This document shows, piece after piece, positions 10,450 to 20,143 of a DNA stretch of 64,000 nucleotides. This stretch comes from Donghicola mangrovi (GTDB taxonomy: Bacteria; Pseudomonadota; Alphaproteobacteria; Rhodobacterales; Rhodobacteraceae), in the NCBI RefSeq assembly GCF_013377535.1, contig NZ_JABCJE010000002.1:62001-126000 (forward strand). Direction: 5' to 3'. The first letter of the stretch is position 1; each line of letters begins with the position of its first letter. The notes under the pieces were generated by a model, which saw only the letters and a list, made by a program, of their open reading frames with translations, was not told where the DNA came from and did not search any database. A program made the position numbers and the translations under genes.

Positions 10450-11268
10450 ATGCAGGCAGACCTCATTCCGCTACTCGCGCTTCTTCTCGGGATCGGCGCT
10501 TTTGCGGGCATCCTTGCGGGCCTTCTGGGGGTCGGGGGCGGCATCGTGCTGGTGCCTGCGTTCTTCTACACCTTCTCGCATATGGGCTACGCTAGCGACG
10601 AGCTGATGCGGATCTGTCTGGCCACCTCGCTGGCCACGATCATCGCGACCTCGGCCCGCAGCGTCCACAGCCACAACCGCAAAGGCGCGGTGGACTGGTC
10701 GATCCTGAAAACCTGGGCCCCCGGCATCGCGGTGGGCGCGATCATCGGTGTGCTGGTGGTGGCGCAACTGCGCTCGGCGGCGCTGCAGGGCATCTTCGGC
10801 GTCATCGGCATGTGCATCGGCCTTTATATGGCGTTCAGCCGCAGCGAATGGCGCATCGCCGACGAAATGCCCTCTGCGGGGACACGCATGGTTCTGTCCC
10901 CGACTGTGGGCTTCCTGTCCGTCCTGATGGGCATCGGAGGCGGCAGCTTTGGCGTTCCGCTCATGACCCTCTACGGCACCCCGATCCACCGCGCGGTCGC
11001 CACCGCCGCAGGCTTTGGCGCGCTGATCGCGGTCCCTTCGGTGATCGCGTTCCTCTTCGTCCCGATCCCGGCCGAAGTCCGCCCGCCGCTGACCATCGGC
11101 GCGGTTAACCTCGGGGCCTTTGCCGTGGTCGTCTGCATGACCATGATGACCGCACCCATCGGGGCCCGCATCGCCCATTCGCTGAACCCCAAGCCGCTCA
11201 AGCGGGTGTTCGCAATGTTCCTGCTGTTGGTCGCTGGCAACATGCTGCGCAAATCGCTGGGCCTGTAA
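10450..11268 (+). CDS. TauE/SafE-family membrane transporter
   Basis: A 272-residue integral membrane protein of the TauE/SafE (DUF81) family, proposed to export sulfite or organosulfur anions. It has two homologous halves, each beginning with a glycine-rich signature: LLGVGGGIVLVPAFF near the N-terminus and LMGIGGGSFGVPLMTLYG in the middle. About eight hydrophobic segments are visible. The ATG at 10450 is preceded by AAAGGA. It stands between dusA and cobQ with no sulfur-metabolism neighbours, so the substrate is unknown. A roseobacter-type intergenic repeat follows it. Confidence 0.85.
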   Translation: MQADLIPLLALLLGIGAFAGILAGLLGVGGGIVLVPAFFYTFSHMGYASDELMRICLATSLATIIATSARSVHSHNRKGAVDWSILKTWAPGIAVGAIIGVLVVAQLRSAALQGIFGVIGMCIGLYMAFSRSEWRIADEMPSAGTRMVLSPTVGFLSVLMGIGGGSFGVPLMTLYGTPIHRAVATAAGFGALIAVPSVIAFLFVPIPAEVRPPLTIGAVNLGAFAVVVCMTMMTAPIGARIAHSLNPKPLKRVFAMFLLLVAGNMLRKSLGL

Positions 11269-11284
11269 CCTTGGACCAACCCTG

Positions 11285-11308
11285 CCTTCATCTTGGCAAA
11301 AATACCCT
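11285..11308 (-). repeat. Short intergenic repeat, copy 1
   Basis: Read on the minus strand: GAGGGTATTTTTGCCAAGATGAAGG. It resembles the copies at 35406-35428 and 51272-51294 (core GAGTATTTnTAcAAAGnAGAA). All three lie in intergenic gaps. Confidence 0.55.
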
Positions 11309-11358
11309 CGCCGAAGGTCCCGCGCCGCACAGGCGCGGCCCGCGACAGGAGACGACAT

Positions 11359-12804
11359 ATGACCGCGATCATGATTCAGGGCGCTGGCTCCAACGTAGGC
11401 AAATCGCTTCTGGTGGCGGGCCTGTGCCGCGCCGCCCGCCGCCGCGGCCTGTCGGTGGCCCCGTTCAAACCCCAGAACATGTCGAACAACGCGGCAGTCA
11501 CCTCGGACGGGGGTGAGATTGGCCGCGCCCAAGCCCTGCAGGCCATCGCCTGCGGGGTCCCCCTCCACACCGACATGAACCCCGTCCTCCTGAAGCCGGA
11601 AACCGATGTGGGCGCCCAAGTCGTGGTGCAGGGCAAGCGCATCGCCACGGTCAAGGCCCGCGACTACGCCGCCCTGAAACCGCAGCTGATGACCAGCGTT
11701 CTGGACAGTTTCCATCGCCTGAAATCCGCCCATGATCTTGTGATCGTCGAAGGCGCTGGCAGCCCCGCCGAGGTGAACCTGCGCGCCGGTGACATCGCCA
11801 ATATGGGCTTTGCCTGCGCCGCCGATGTGCCTGTGATCTTGGCCGGTGACATCGATCGCGGCGGGGTGATCGCGCAGATGGTGGGCACGCAGGCTGTGCT
11901 ACCCGATCAGGACAATGCTATGATTGCGGGCTTTCTGATCAACAAATTCCGCGGCGATGTCAGCCTCTTTGATGAAGGGTACAAGATGATTGCGGGCCGC
12001 ACCGGCTGGCAGGGCTTTGGCGTTGTGCCGTTCTTTCCCGACGCCTCGAAACTGCCCGCCGAGGATGCGCTGGACCTGCCGACCCGCTCCAGCGGGCGCG
12101 GGTTCAAGGTGGTGTGCCTTGGCCTGTCCCGCATCGCCAACTTCGACGATCTCGACCCCTTGGCGCAGGAAGAGGGCGTGGACCTGACCGTACTGCGTGC
12201 GGGCCAGCCGATCCCTGGCGACACCGATCTGGTCATCATTCCGGGCAGCAAATCCACGCGGGGTGATCTGGCCTATGTCCGCGCTCAAGGCTGGGATATC
12301 GACCTGCACGCCCATGTTCGCCGCGGCGGCTATGTGCTGGGCATTTGCGGCGGCTACCAGATGCTGGGGCAGGCGGTCCGTGACCCCATGGGCGTCGAAG
12401 GCGCGGCGGGCGAGGACCCCGCTCTCGGCCTGCTGGATGTGACCACCGAAATGACTGGTGACAAACGCCTGACCCAGGTGCGCGCCACCCATGCGGCCAG
12501 CGGGCTGGAACTGGACGGCTACGAGATCCACATCGGCCGCACGGACGGCCCCGATCGGGCGCGCCCCTTTGCCCACGTCGACGGCCAGCCCGAGGGCGCC
12601 GTGTCCGCGGACGGGCGCATCATCGGCAGCTACCTGCACGGGATGTTCACCGACAACGCCTTCCGCGCGGCGTTCCTGCAGGGGTTCGGGGTGCAGTCCG
12701 GTGGCCTTGATTATGGCCGCGTGGTGGACCAGACGCTGGACGCGCTGGCCGACCACCTCGAGGCACATTTGGACGTGGACGGGATACTGGCGCTGGCCCG
12801 TTAA
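11359..12804 (+). CDS. cobQ: Adenosylcobyric acid synthase CobQ
   Basis: Amidates four side chains of adenosylcobyrinic acid a,c-diamide during cobalamin biosynthesis. The 481-residue protein opens with [20 protein letters not shown], the modified P-loop of the dethiobiotin synthetase-like domain, followed by [14 protein letters not shown]. The C-terminal class I glutamine amidotransferase domain has the nucleophile Cys in [13 protein letters not shown] and a catalytic His in SYLHGMF. ATG 11359 follows CAGGAGACGACAT. It stands apart from other cob genes. Its stop codon overlaps that of the convergent AEC transporter gene. Confidence 0.96.
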   Translation: MTAIMIQGAGSNVGKSLLVAGLCRAARRRGLSVAPFKPQNMSNNAAVTSDGGEIGRAQALQAIACGVPLHTDMNPVLLKPETDVGAQVVVQGKRIATVKARDYAALKPQLMTSVLDSFHRLKSAHDLVIVEGAGSPAEVNLRAGDIANMGFACAADVPVILAGDIDRGGVIAQMVGTQAVLPDQDNAMIAGFLINKFRGDVSLFDEGYKMIAGRTGWQGFGVVPFFPDASKLPAEDALDLPTRSSGRGFKVVCLGLSRIANFDDLDPLAQEEGVDLTVLRAGQPIPGDTDLVIIPGSKSTRGDLAYVRAQGWDIDLHAHVRRGGYVLGICGGYQMLGQAVRDPMGVEGAAGEDPALGLLDVTTEMTGDKRLTQVRATHAASGLELDGYEIHIGRTDGPDRARPFAHVDGQPEGAVSADGRIIGSYLHGMFTDNAFRAAFLQGFGVQSGGLDYGRVVDQTLDALADHLEAHLDVDGILALAR

Positions 12805-13727
12805 CCCATCAGCCAGATCAAGGCACTAACCGTAAAGAACGACAGCGTCGTCGTGACCACCAATGTGGTCGCGGTGATGCTCTCGATCCCGTAGCGCTGT
12901 CCGAAAATCGGATAGACCGACAGCATCGGCACCGAGGCAAAGAGCGCCGCTCCCAGCATGTAAACGGCATCAGACATCGGGAACAGCCACATGCCCACCA
13001 GCACCAGCGCAGGGTGCAGGATCAGCTTGCCCACGGCGATCATCCCCGTCTCGACCGACAGGCTGCGGATGGGGAAGTTCGCCACCGTCCCGCCGACCAC
13101 GAACAGGGCCACCACCGGCGCGGTCGCGCTGATATAGCCGATGACCTTCTGGATCACCTCGGGGATGGGCAACCCGCTGAAGCGCACCATCAGACCGATG
13201 GCCAAACCCACAAAGATCGGGTTCTTATAAAGGCCCTTGATCGCCTTGAAGAACGCGCGGTGAAAGCGTTCCTCGGGGTAGGCGCCCGCATCCGCGACGG
13301 CCAGCGCCAAGGGGATCACCAGCATATTCTCGACAATCATGGACCACGCCAGAATGTCGAAGGCCGCATCCCCGATGATCAGCGCCGCAATGGGATAGCC
13401 CATGAACCCGCTGTTCGAGTTCGCCATCCCCAGCGCATACATCGCGCTGGCCGCGATCCCGTTGCCGCGCAGCTTGTGCATGACCATGATGGCACTCAGC
13501 AACAGCAGCAGCGATGCGCCCCCGTAGACCGCCATGAAATGCCAGTTCAGCGCCGCAGCACCGGGCCGGTTCACCGCGCCCGCGATCATCACCGGCATAC
13601 AGATGCGCAGAACGAACGTCCCCAGCGCCTTGGGCACATCCCGCGCGATGTAACCCGTTTTCAACGAGACAAAACCAGTGGCAATCAGCAAGTAAATCGG
13701 CGTGGTAATCGCTAGGATGGCAAGCAT
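12801..13727 (-). CDS. AEC-family transporter (auxin efflux carrier-like)
   Basis: A 308-residue, very hydrophobic protein with about ten transmembrane segments, including an inner stretch typical of the AEC family, [20 protein letters not shown], and [23 protein letters not shown] proteins move organic anions such as malate or malonate; the substrate cannot be read from the sequence. The minus-strand ATG at 13727 begins [19 protein letters not shown]; the much longer open frame upstream (to 15161) is antisense to another gene and not used. The stop (12801-12803) overlaps the cobQ stop (12802-12804) tail to tail. Confidence 0.88.
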   Translation of the reverse strand: MLAILAITTPIYLLIATGFVSLKTGYIARDVPKALGTFVLRICMPVMIAGAVNRPGAAALNWHFMAVYGGASLLLLLSAIMVMHKLRGNGIAASAMYALGMANSNSGFMGYPIAALIIGDAAFDILAWSMIVENMLVIPLALAVADAGAYPEERFHRAFFKAIKGLYKNPIFVGLAIGLMVRFSGLPIPEVIQKVIGYISATAPVVALFVVGGTVANFPIRSLSVETGMIAVGKLILHPALVLVGMWLFPMSDAVYMLGAALFASVPMLSVYPIFGQRYGIESITATTLVVTTTLSFFTVSALIWLMG

Positions 13728-13877
13728 CGGCAGTTCCGCAAAGATATGGGGGCCATTGGCCTTATGCTGTTTTGATGGGCCAACTGCCCAAGCGACGCAA
13801 GGGCGGATGCGGCGGGGCTTGATTTTCGCCTCTGCGGGCGGTTCAGATGCCCTGAAACAGCGATTTGCGGGGGCATT

Positions 13878-15119
13878 ATGGCAGAGGTTCTGGTTCTGGG
13901 GGCAGGGATGATCGGGGTCTCGACCGCGCTGGCCTTGCAAGCCCGAGGGCACGCCGTCACGCTGGTGGACCGCCGCGACCCGGGGCAGGAGGCCAGCTAT
14001 GGGAACGCCGGTTACATCTGCGGAGATAGTTCCGAGCCGTATCCATTGCCCCGCGATTTTCGGACCTTGGCGGCGTTCGGGCTGGGGCTGCGCAATGACG
14101 TGACCTACAACATCGGGGCGGCGCTGCGGATGGCGCCTGCGCTCTGGCAGTATTTCCTGCATTCGCGGCCCGACCGCTTGGCCGTGCAGTCCCGAACCTA
14201 TGCCGAGATGTCCCGCCGCGCGCCCGCCGCGCAGGTCCCCTTGATCGAAGCTGCGGGGATGGGGAACTTGATCAGCCGCACAGGTTATTACGAAATCCGC
14301 CGCGATCCCCGTCAGGCCGAGGCTGACGCCCGCGCCGCCGAGGAAACCCGTGTCCGTTTCGGCGTCCGCCCCGAAATCCTGAGCGGCGCTGATCTGTGTG
14401 CCCGCGAACCGGCGATCCGGGCGCAGGTCGCGGGGGCGATCTGGTGGCCGGATACGTGGCTTTGCGCTGATCCGGGGGCCTTGGTTCAGGGCTATGCTGA
14501 CCTGTTCAAGGCGCGGGGCGGGGCTTGGGCGAAGGGCGACGCCAGCACATTGCGCCAAGGCGGGCAGGGTTGGCAGGTGGACACCGACAGCGGCCCCGTG
14601 ACGGCGGAGCACGCGGTGGTGGCCTTGGGTGCGTGGTCGCCTGCGGTGCTGGCGCAGTTCGGCTATCGCATCCCGATGGTCTACAAGCGCGGTTACCACG
14701 CCCATTTCGACGCGCCCAAGGGGCTGAGCGCCTCGATCATGGATGGGGACAATGCGGTGGTGCTGACCAGCATGACGCGCGGCCTGCGGTTGGCCACTGG
14801 GGCGGCGCTGGTGGATATGAACGCCCCCGCCGATACCCGCCAGATCGACAGCGGCGTGCAGGGTGTTTCCGACATCATCGAACTGGGCCCGCGCGTGGCA
14901 GAGCCCCAGTGGTTCGGCACGCGCCCCTTCATGCCCGACATGCTGCCGGTAGTGGGGGCGGCCCCGCGCCACAAGGGGCTGTGGTGCCACTTTGGCCACG
15001 GGCATCTGGGCTTCACGCTGGGGCCAGCCTCGGCCGATCTGTTTGTCGAAGCGTTTGAGGGCGCGCGGTCCGAAATCCTGTCCGCCCTTGATCCGGCGCG
15101 GAAAGTGGCTTTGGGCTGA
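13878..15119 (+). CDS. FAD-dependent D-amino-acid dehydrogenase-like oxidoreductase
   Basis: A 413-residue DAO-fold flavoprotein of the DadA type. The N-terminus EVLVLGAGMIGVSTALALQA is the FAD dinucleotide-binding fold, followed by GQEASYGNAGYI, the DadA-like loop. Near the C-terminus come RPFMPDMLPVVGAAP and WCHFGHGHLGFTLGPASADL, typical of the family. DadA enzymes oxidise D-amino acids and pass electrons to quinone; the substrate here is not determinable. No clear ribosome-binding site precedes ATG 13878 (only GCGGGGGC). It is divergent from the AEC transporter gene, a pairing that might reflect transport and oxidation of one compound. Confidence 0.82.
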   Translation: MAEVLVLGAGMIGVSTALALQARGHAVTLVDRRDPGQEASYGNAGYICGDSSEPYPLPRDFRTLAAFGLGLRNDVTYNIGAALRMAPALWQYFLHSRPDRLAVQSRTYAEMSRRAPAAQVPLIEAAGMGNLISRTGYYEIRRDPRQAEADARAAEETRVRFGVRPEILSGADLCAREPAIRAQVAGAIWWPDTWLCADPGALVQGYADLFKARGGAWAKGDASTLRQGGQGWQVDTDSGPVTAEHAVVALGAWSPAVLAQFGYRIPMVYKRGYHAHFDAPKGLSASIMDGDNAVVLTSMTRGLRLATGAALVDMNAPADTRQIDSGVQGVSDIIELGPRVAEPQWFGTRPFMPDMLPVVGAAPRHKGLWCHFGHGHLGFTLGPASADLFVEAFEGARSEILSALDPARKVALG

Positions 15120-15232
15120 CAGGCATTCTGCTAGCGACGACGGGCATTTACGCGGCTGCATAGATGCAGGGTGGCTTGGCCGTATGGCCCTGTGCTAGGC
15201 GCTAAGCAACATTCACAAGACGCCTTTTCCCG

Positions 15233-16261
15233 ATGCAGATAAACCAGATCACCCGCACCGCAATGACTTTGGCCGTTGGCACCACGGGCGCGGTGGCGAT
15301 GTCGCTAGCAGGTTTTCCGGCGGCCCCTTTGGTGGGGGCGGCATTGGCGACCTCCGCGCTCGCATGGTCGGGGGTGAAACTGTACCTGCCGACACGCCTG
15401 CGCGACATGGGCTTTCTGGTGATCGGCAGCGCGCTGGGATCGGGGTTCCGCCATGAAATTCTGGGGCAAGTCGGCGGCTGGGCCCTCAGCCTGATCCTGC
15501 TGTGCCTGTCCATCTACGCGACCATCGCCATCAGCCGCCTGATCCTGATGAAGGGCTTTGGCAAAGACAGCGATACCGCGCTGCTTGCCAGCTCTCCGGG
15601 GACGTTGTCTCTGGCGCTGTCCTTGGCGGCGGACGGTCGGGGAGATGCGACGGCAGTGCTGATCCTGCAATGTATGCGCCTGCTCATTCTGTCGGCGGTG
15701 CTGCCGCTGGGGATGATTACCTTAGGCATCAATCCGGGTGCGTCCGGTGGCCCGACCGTGGATCTGGCGGCGCTGCCCCTGATCGCTGTGCTGGTGGCCG
15801 GTGCCGCCGTGTCGTGGCTGATCGCGAAACGGAAATTTCCGGCCGCCTATCTGCTGGGGGGCATGGTTGTCAGCGCGGTGGCCCATGTGACCGATCTGGT
15901 CCACGGGATGCCGCCGGAATGGCTGCGCTTTGCGGGGTTCTGCGTGACGGGCTCGGTGATGGGCGTGCGGTTCACCGGCATCCGGCCTGCGGATATCCTG
16001 CGGCTGGCCGTGGCCAGTATCGCCAGCGTCGGGGCGGCGGCGCTGATCTCGATGGGGTTTGCCGGGGTGACGGCGGCCCTGACGGGGCTGCCGTTCGGTC
16101 AGGTCTGGGTGGCCTATGCCCCCGGCGGGGTCGAGGCGATGGCCGCCATCGGCCTCGCGCTGGATTTCGACGGCGCCTATGTGGCGGTGCACCATCTGTG
16201 CCGGATCACGTTCCTGCTGGTCCTGATCCCGTGGATGGCACGCCGCCGCAACGCGGCCTGA
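15233..16261 (+). CDS. AbrB-family integral membrane protein
   Basis: A 342-residue membrane protein with two homologous halves and about ten hydrophobic segments, resembling the AbrB-duplication (former 'ammonia monooxygenase') family of putative transporters. Visible features are PAAPLVGAALATSALAWSG in the first half, LLASSPGTLSLALSLA, and YAPGGVEAMAAIGLALDFDG in the second, which is the most conserved part of the family. Function is not established. The stop abuts that of a small minus-strand gene. Confidence 0.8.
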   Translation: MQINQITRTAMTLAVGTTGAVAMSLAGFPAAPLVGAALATSALAWSGVKLYLPTRLRDMGFLVIGSALGSGFRHEILGQVGGWALSLILLCLSIYATIAISRLILMKGFGKDSDTALLASSPGTLSLALSLAADGRGDATAVLILQCMRLLILSAVLPLGMITLGINPGASGGPTVDLAALPLIAVLVAGAAVSWLIAKRKFPAAYLLGGMVVSAVAHVTDLVHGMPPEWLRFAGFCVTGSVMGVRFTGIRPADILRLAVASIASVGAAALISMGFAGVTAALTGLPFGQVWVAYAPGGVEAMAAIGLALDFDGAYVAVHHLCRITFLLVLIPWMARRRNAA

Positions 16262-16420
16262 TCAGGCGTCGCGCTTGGTGGTCTGGGTCGCGTGCGCCTC
16301 GACGATGGTGCGCAGGCGCCATGCGGCCCACATGCTCATGCAGAATTCGTTGTTATCCTTGCCCAGTTTGTTCGAGTGGGCGAGGGCGGTGGTGGCGGTA
16401 GCGGCAACAGGCTTGGACAT
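16262..16420 (-). CDS. 52-residue protein of unknown function
   Basis: Opens MSKPVAATATTALAHSNKLG and has a Trp- and Arg-containing middle (CMSMWAAWRLRTIVEAH). I do not recognise the family. GGAG lies 7 bases before the ATG at 16420, a good ribosome-binding site, whereas an ATG two codons earlier would be too close. The AT-rich upstream region looks promoter-like. It ends immediately next to the abrB-family gene, with no gap. Not predicted to be secreted. Existence is inferred from start signals, composition and its neat fit between neighbours. Confidence 0.5.
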   Translation of the reverse strand: MSKPVAATATTALAHSNKLGKDNNEFCMSMWAAWRLRTIVEAHATQTTKRDA

Positions 16421-16571
16421 CTGCATTCTCCAACCCGATCCGGCGTTTTTGTAGGCCAGAAGGGGACACAAACAACGGTCATCATTGACCGAACGGGCTT
16501 AATTGTAAGCTTAACGATACATAAACCTACCCTTACGGGGTAGAAAAAAGTTAACAGTTAATACCATAGAT

Positions 16572-16598
16572 ACAGGTTTTGTTCAGATTTTAACCTGT
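16572..16598. promoter_or_regulatory. Inverted repeat upstream of the 52-residue gene
   Basis: ACAGGTT (16572-16578) and AACCTGT (16592-16598) form a perfect 7-base inverted repeat with a 13-base AT-rich spacer. It sits in an AT-rich island (16500-16600) that contrasts with the surrounding GC-rich DNA. It could be an operator or promoter element for the small minus-strand gene; no regulator is identified. Confidence 0.35.
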
Positions 16599-16655
16599 TT
16601 CAGGCGCGGCCGGTGGCGCGCGTGCAGCCCAGTACGAGAAAGCAGAAATGACGCA

Positions 16656-16680
16656 CCCGTCAGGCGGGAAACCTGACGGG
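16656..16680 (-). terminator. Probable terminator of the sensor kinase gene
   Basis: A perfect 9-base-pair stem (CCCGTCAGG and CCTGACGGG) with a 7-base loop lies 33 bases after the kinase stop. Read on the minus strand it is followed by a moderately T-rich tail (TGCGTCATTTCTGCTTTC). A second small hairpin (TATTCC/GGAATA, about 16691-16706) lies between. Confidence 0.5.
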
Positions 16681-16713
16681 CACTACGAGGTATTCCCGGA
16701 GGAATAGGGTGAA

Positions 16714-18921
16714 TCAGAGGGTCATTGCCCGCGCGGTGTCATCCAAGAACTGACCCAGCTTCTGACGGTCCAGCGGCTTGAGCAGCAGCTCGATGCCCAA
16801 AAGCTTGCAAGTCTGGCGCAGGTCAGGCGAACGGTCCGCTGAAATGATGGCGCAAGGGATGCGGCCCAGACTGTCGCGCACCGCGCAATAGAGCTCGGTC
16901 CCCGACATGCCCGGCCCCAACTGGTAGTCCAGCAGCAGCACATCCGGCGAGATTTGCAGGACCGACAGCAGGTCCAGCGCGGAGGGGGCATCCTCGGCCT
17001 CGATCACGTTGACGCCCCAGCTTTCGACCAGAATGGAAATGGCGCGGCGCAGTTGCGGATCGTTTTCCACCAGCAGCACGATCAGGCCGGACTGAGCCAG
17101 ACCCACGGGGCGCATGGGGCGGCGGGACGGGGTCATGGCCGGTTCCGCTTTGCCTGCGACGGGGACGTTCACCATAAAGCAACTGCCACGACCGACCTCG
17201 GACCACAGGCCCAAGGGGTGGCCCAGACGGGCGCAGGCGCGCTCCACGATGGCAAGGCCAAGGCCAAGACCTTCGTTCGCGCTGGCCTTGGTATCAAGGC
17301 GTTTGAATTCTTCGAAGATGGCGCTCTGGTCTTCTTCGGGGATGCCGACGCCGGTGTCCCACACCTCGATCCGGGCGGAGCCGCCGTTGCGGCGCACCCC
17401 CACCAGCACGCGCCCTTTGGGGGTATAGCGGATGGCGTTCGAGATCAGGTTGCGCACGATGCGGCGCAGATAGGACGGATCGCTTTCGACCATCAGGTCG
17501 CTATCGACGATGCACAACTCCAGCCCTTTGCGGGCGGCGTGGATGGTCATTTCATCGCGCAAGGGCCGCAGGATTTCCCGCAGGGCAAAGCAGCGGATGT
17601 CAAAACTCAGGCCGTCGGATTCCAGTTTGGAGATGTCGAGCAGCGCGTCGATGATCTGCTCGGCGCCGGTCAGGGCGGTTTCGGCCTTGGCCAGAACGGC
17701 GACATCGTCCTGATCGGTGGCCTTGTCGGCCAGTGACGAGATGAACAGTTTCGCCGCCGACAAGGGTTGCAGCAGGTCGTGGCTGGCCGCCGCCACAAAG
17801 CGCGATTTGGACGCGTTCGCCCGTTCGGCGGCGGACAGGGCGTCCTCTAGCTCCAGCGTGCGTTCCATCACCCGCTGTTCGAGGATTTCGTTCAATTCGT
17901 ACAGCTTCTGCGCGGCCTCGCGTTCGGCGGTCACATCGGTGCAAGAGATCACAAACCCCTGATCCGGCATCCCGCGACCAAAGATTTGCAGGGTCATATG
18001 CTCGCGCTTTACCTCGAACGAGATCGGGTATTTCGGCCCCTTGGCCATCGCCCACCGCAGGAATCCCATGCGGTCCATTCCGCGGCTGAAGCGGACGTCA
18101 TCCCCCAGCCGTTCCAGCAGCCCGTCAAAGGACGCGCCGATGGTCAACCGGCGGACGGGGACGGACAGCAGGTGGCTGATCTTCTGGTTCCAGCCCACAA
18201 GCTGCGCGTTTTCGTCGAACACGCAGACCCCTTGGTTCAGGTGGTCCAAGGTCGCGCGGATCATGCGGGTCTGCTTGTCTTTCAGGCGGGCGCGTTCCTG
18301 ACGCTCCATCCGCATGATGTCGGTCACGTCGGTTTGCAGAACCACGGTGCCGCCGTTGCTGGTGCGGTGCTCGGACACTTGCAGCCAGCGGTCGCCGGTC
18401 AGTTCGACGTTGAACATGACGTGGCGGTCCTTGTGACGGCGGATGCGGCGGGCGCACCAACTGTCGGCGGTTTCCTCGGGGGGCAGGGCCAGTTGCGCGG
18501 ATTCCGCGATGTGGCGCACGTATTCGTCAAACGACAGACCCGGCTTCAGGTATTCCTGCATGTTCCTGAAATCACGGCAGAACCGCGAGTTCGACATGAC
18601 CAGATTATCCTCTGGGTCAAACAGGGCGAACCCTTCGGAGACGGTCTCGATCGCGTCGGCAAGGTTGCGGCGGGCGGCCTCGGTCTCGGTATGGGCTTTG
18701 GCCAATGCCACGTTGGAGTCGTGCAACAGCTCCAGCGTGCTTTCCAGTTCCAGCGTGCGTTCGCGCACCCGCTTTTCCAGCAGGGCGGCGCGTTCGAACT
18801 GGGCATAGGCCGCGTTGGATTGCGCCGTGCCATATTCGACACGGCTCATGAGGGCTTGTGTGATCTTCAACAGCTTTTCATTCTGGCGTTCCAGACTGTC
18901 AGCAGGATTGATCAGGGACAT
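16714..18921 (-). CDS. Hybrid PAS-domain sensor histidine kinase (FlhS/ErcS'-like)
   Basis: A 735-residue kinase with no evident transmembrane segment. Order: coiled coil (about 1-85), PAS domain (about 88-205), second PAS domain (about 218-335), coiled coil, HisKA with the phosphorylated His in AAASHDLLQPLSAAKL (His381), HATPase with NLISNAI, DTGVGIPEED and GLGLGLAIVERA, and a C-terminal receiver with Asp665 in LLLDYQLGPGMSG and a conserved Lys near 716. It resembles the cytosolic kinases that control PQQ alcohol or methanol oxidation in Paracoccus (FlhS) and Pseudomonas (ErcS'). It overlaps the FIST gene by 10 bases, so the two are co-translated. With the NarL-type regulator upstream it likely controls the dehydrogenase locus, which is inference from synteny. 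Confidence 0.9.
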   Translation of the reverse strand: MSLINPADSLERQNEKLLKITQALMSRVEYGTAQSNAAYAQFERAALLEKRVRERTLELESTLELLHDSNVALAKAHTETEAARRNLADAIETVSEGFALFDPEDNLVMSNSRFCRDFRNMQEYLKPGLSFDEYVRHIAESAQLALPPEETADSWCARRIRRHKDRHVMFNVELTGDRWLQVSEHRTSNGGTVVLQTDVTDIMRMERQERARLKDKQTRMIRATLDHLNQGVCVFDENAQLVGWNQKISHLLSVPVRRLTIGASFDGLLERLGDDVRFSRGMDRMGFLRWAMAKGPKYPISFEVKREHMTLQIFGRGMPDQGFVISCTDVTAEREAAQKLYELNEILEQRVMERTLELEDALSAAERANASKSRFVAAASHDLLQPLSAAKLFISSLADKATDQDDVAVLAKAETALTGAEQIIDALLDISKLESDGLSFDIRCFALREILRPLRDEMTIHAARKGLELCIVDSDLMVESDPSYLRRIVRNLISNAIRYTPKGRVLVGVRRNGGSARIEVWDTGVGIPEEDQSAIFEEFKRLDTKASANEGLGLGLAIVERACARLGHPLGLWSEVGRGSCFMVNVPVAGKAEPAMTPSRRPMRPVGLAQSGLIVLLVENDPQLRRAISILVESWGVNVIEAEDAPSALDLLSVLQISPDVLLLDYQLGPGMSGTELYCAVRDSLGRIPCAIISADRSPDLRQTCKLLGIELLLKPLDRQKLGQFLDDTARAMTL

Positions 18922-20048
18922 TCAGCAACCTCGTTGTCGTTGGGGGGATAGATGGCGACACCGGTCAGGGTCTGGTTGACGTGCAGCGCCCCGAACTGTT
19001 CCCCGTAGGTCGAGAAACCGATCACATGATGCTGCGACAGCAGGGCAGAGACCTCTCGGGTTTTCTGGCGCTGGTCGGCAGCGATGCGGCGCAGGATGCA
19101 GTCACACCCTAGGATCAGATCGGGCTTCTGCTCGGCGCTCAGGCGTTCCAGACCGTCTTGCAGATTTTCCACGATGTCGCGGTGTTCCGCCAGCGTCAGG
19201 ACCATGCCTTCGTTGATGGCAGAAAAGAACACCAGCTCGCCCCGTTCGTTTACCCGTTGGATCGCGCGGACGTGGTGGCTGTCCCCCAAACGGACCACCA
19301 CGGGATGCTCGGCAAAGGTAAAGGGATCAAGCTGGTTCGGGTCTTTGCCAAGCAGACGCGCGTATTCGGCGGCCGCCGGTTCGGCATTGATTTCCTGTAC
19401 CGTGCGGGCCTCGGGGTCCGCAGCGGTGACGACCATCCGCATCTCGGTGGGCGCCAGATTGTCGTGGCTGAACACCTTGACGGGGCAGGAGCTGCGCACC
19501 AGCGCCAGCACTGCCGCATTTTCAAGGATCTCGCCGTTATGGCTGAGCCATGTCTGACGGAAATTCACCCCGTCGCCCGCCGATCCCCCGAACAGCGGCA
19601 TGGGCCCCAGTCCAGAGGCCAGCGTGGTGGTGAGGTTTTCTTCGCTCATCGACAGACCGTCCACCAGAAGCAGCGCGAACTCGTGTTGGCGGTCGGGCGC
19701 GGACTGCGCCAGGGCCATGCGTTGCTGGATAAGGCTATCAATGATCTGTTGGTCCTCGGCCAGGTTCAAAAGGTCGAGCGAGTAGGTGACAGAGGTGAAG
19801 TACCGCGCGGGGAACCCCACGCAGATCACCTGACCCTCTTCGTACCCATCGGCACCCAGCTCGCCTGCAGTCGTACAGGCAAGAACGTCAGAACCCCCGA
19901 AGCAGTTAGAGGCTGCCTCGATTAACTTTTTAAAATCCGCACAGGGCGCAGCAAACAGGCAAACAAGCGCAAATGTCTCGTCTCCCAGCTGTGACCTGAT
20001 CTCCTCCATCAGGTCAGGCTGGTCGCAAGCCACCTGCGCCACGCGCAT
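18912..20048 (-). CDS. FIST-domain sensory protein
   Basis: About 378 residues with the FIST N and FIST C domains. Visible are DVLACTTAGELGADGYEEG, LLVDGLSMSEENLTTTL, LFGGSAGDG and, in the C-terminal half, GCDCILRR and VIGFSTYGEQFG, which are typical. FIST proteins are soluble sensory modules proposed to bind small ligands such as amino acids; some act with histidine kinases. The position between a hybrid kinase and a NarL-type regulator, overlapping the kinase by 10 bases, suggests it senses a signal for that pair. I place the start at ATG 20048; an in-frame GTG at 20102 is possible but lacks a ribosome-binding site. No signal peptide. Confidence 0.83.
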   Translation of the reverse strand: MRVAQVACDQPDLMEEIRSQLGDETFALVCLFAAPCADFKKLIEAASNCFGGSDVLACTTAGELGADGYEEGQVICVGFPARYFTSVTYSLDLLNLAEDQQIIDSLIQQRMALAQSAPDRQHEFALLLVDGLSMSEENLTTTLASGLGPMPLFGGSAGDGVNFRQTWLSHNGEILENAAVLALVRSSCPVKVFSHDNLAPTEMRMVVTAADPEARTVQEINAEPAAAEYARLLGKDPNQLDPFTFAEHPVVVRLGDSHHVRAIQRVNERGELVFFSAINEGMVLTLAEHRDIVENLQDGLERLSAEQKPDLILGCDCILRRIAADQRQKTREVSALLSQHHVIGFSTYGEQFGALHVNQTLTGVAIYPPNDNEVAECP

Positions 20049-20143
20049 TGCCTTCTTGTCAGCGGTCTCCTCCCTGGCGGAGCGATGGTACGCTCCGTTC
20101 ACTCGACCGGTGTCCTCTTACATATTTACCCGAGGATGGGCGA

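Noticed and set aside
12801-15161. 786-codon minus-strand frame spanning two genes
   Set aside because: Only its last 309 codons (to 13727) have family resemblance and a start; the rest is antisense to the FAD oxidoreductase gene.
20078-20097. CGGAGCG-ATGGTA-CGCTCCG hairpin between the response-regulator and FIST genes as a terminator
   Set aside because: No T-run follows on the minus strand; at most it is an mRNA-processing hairpin.
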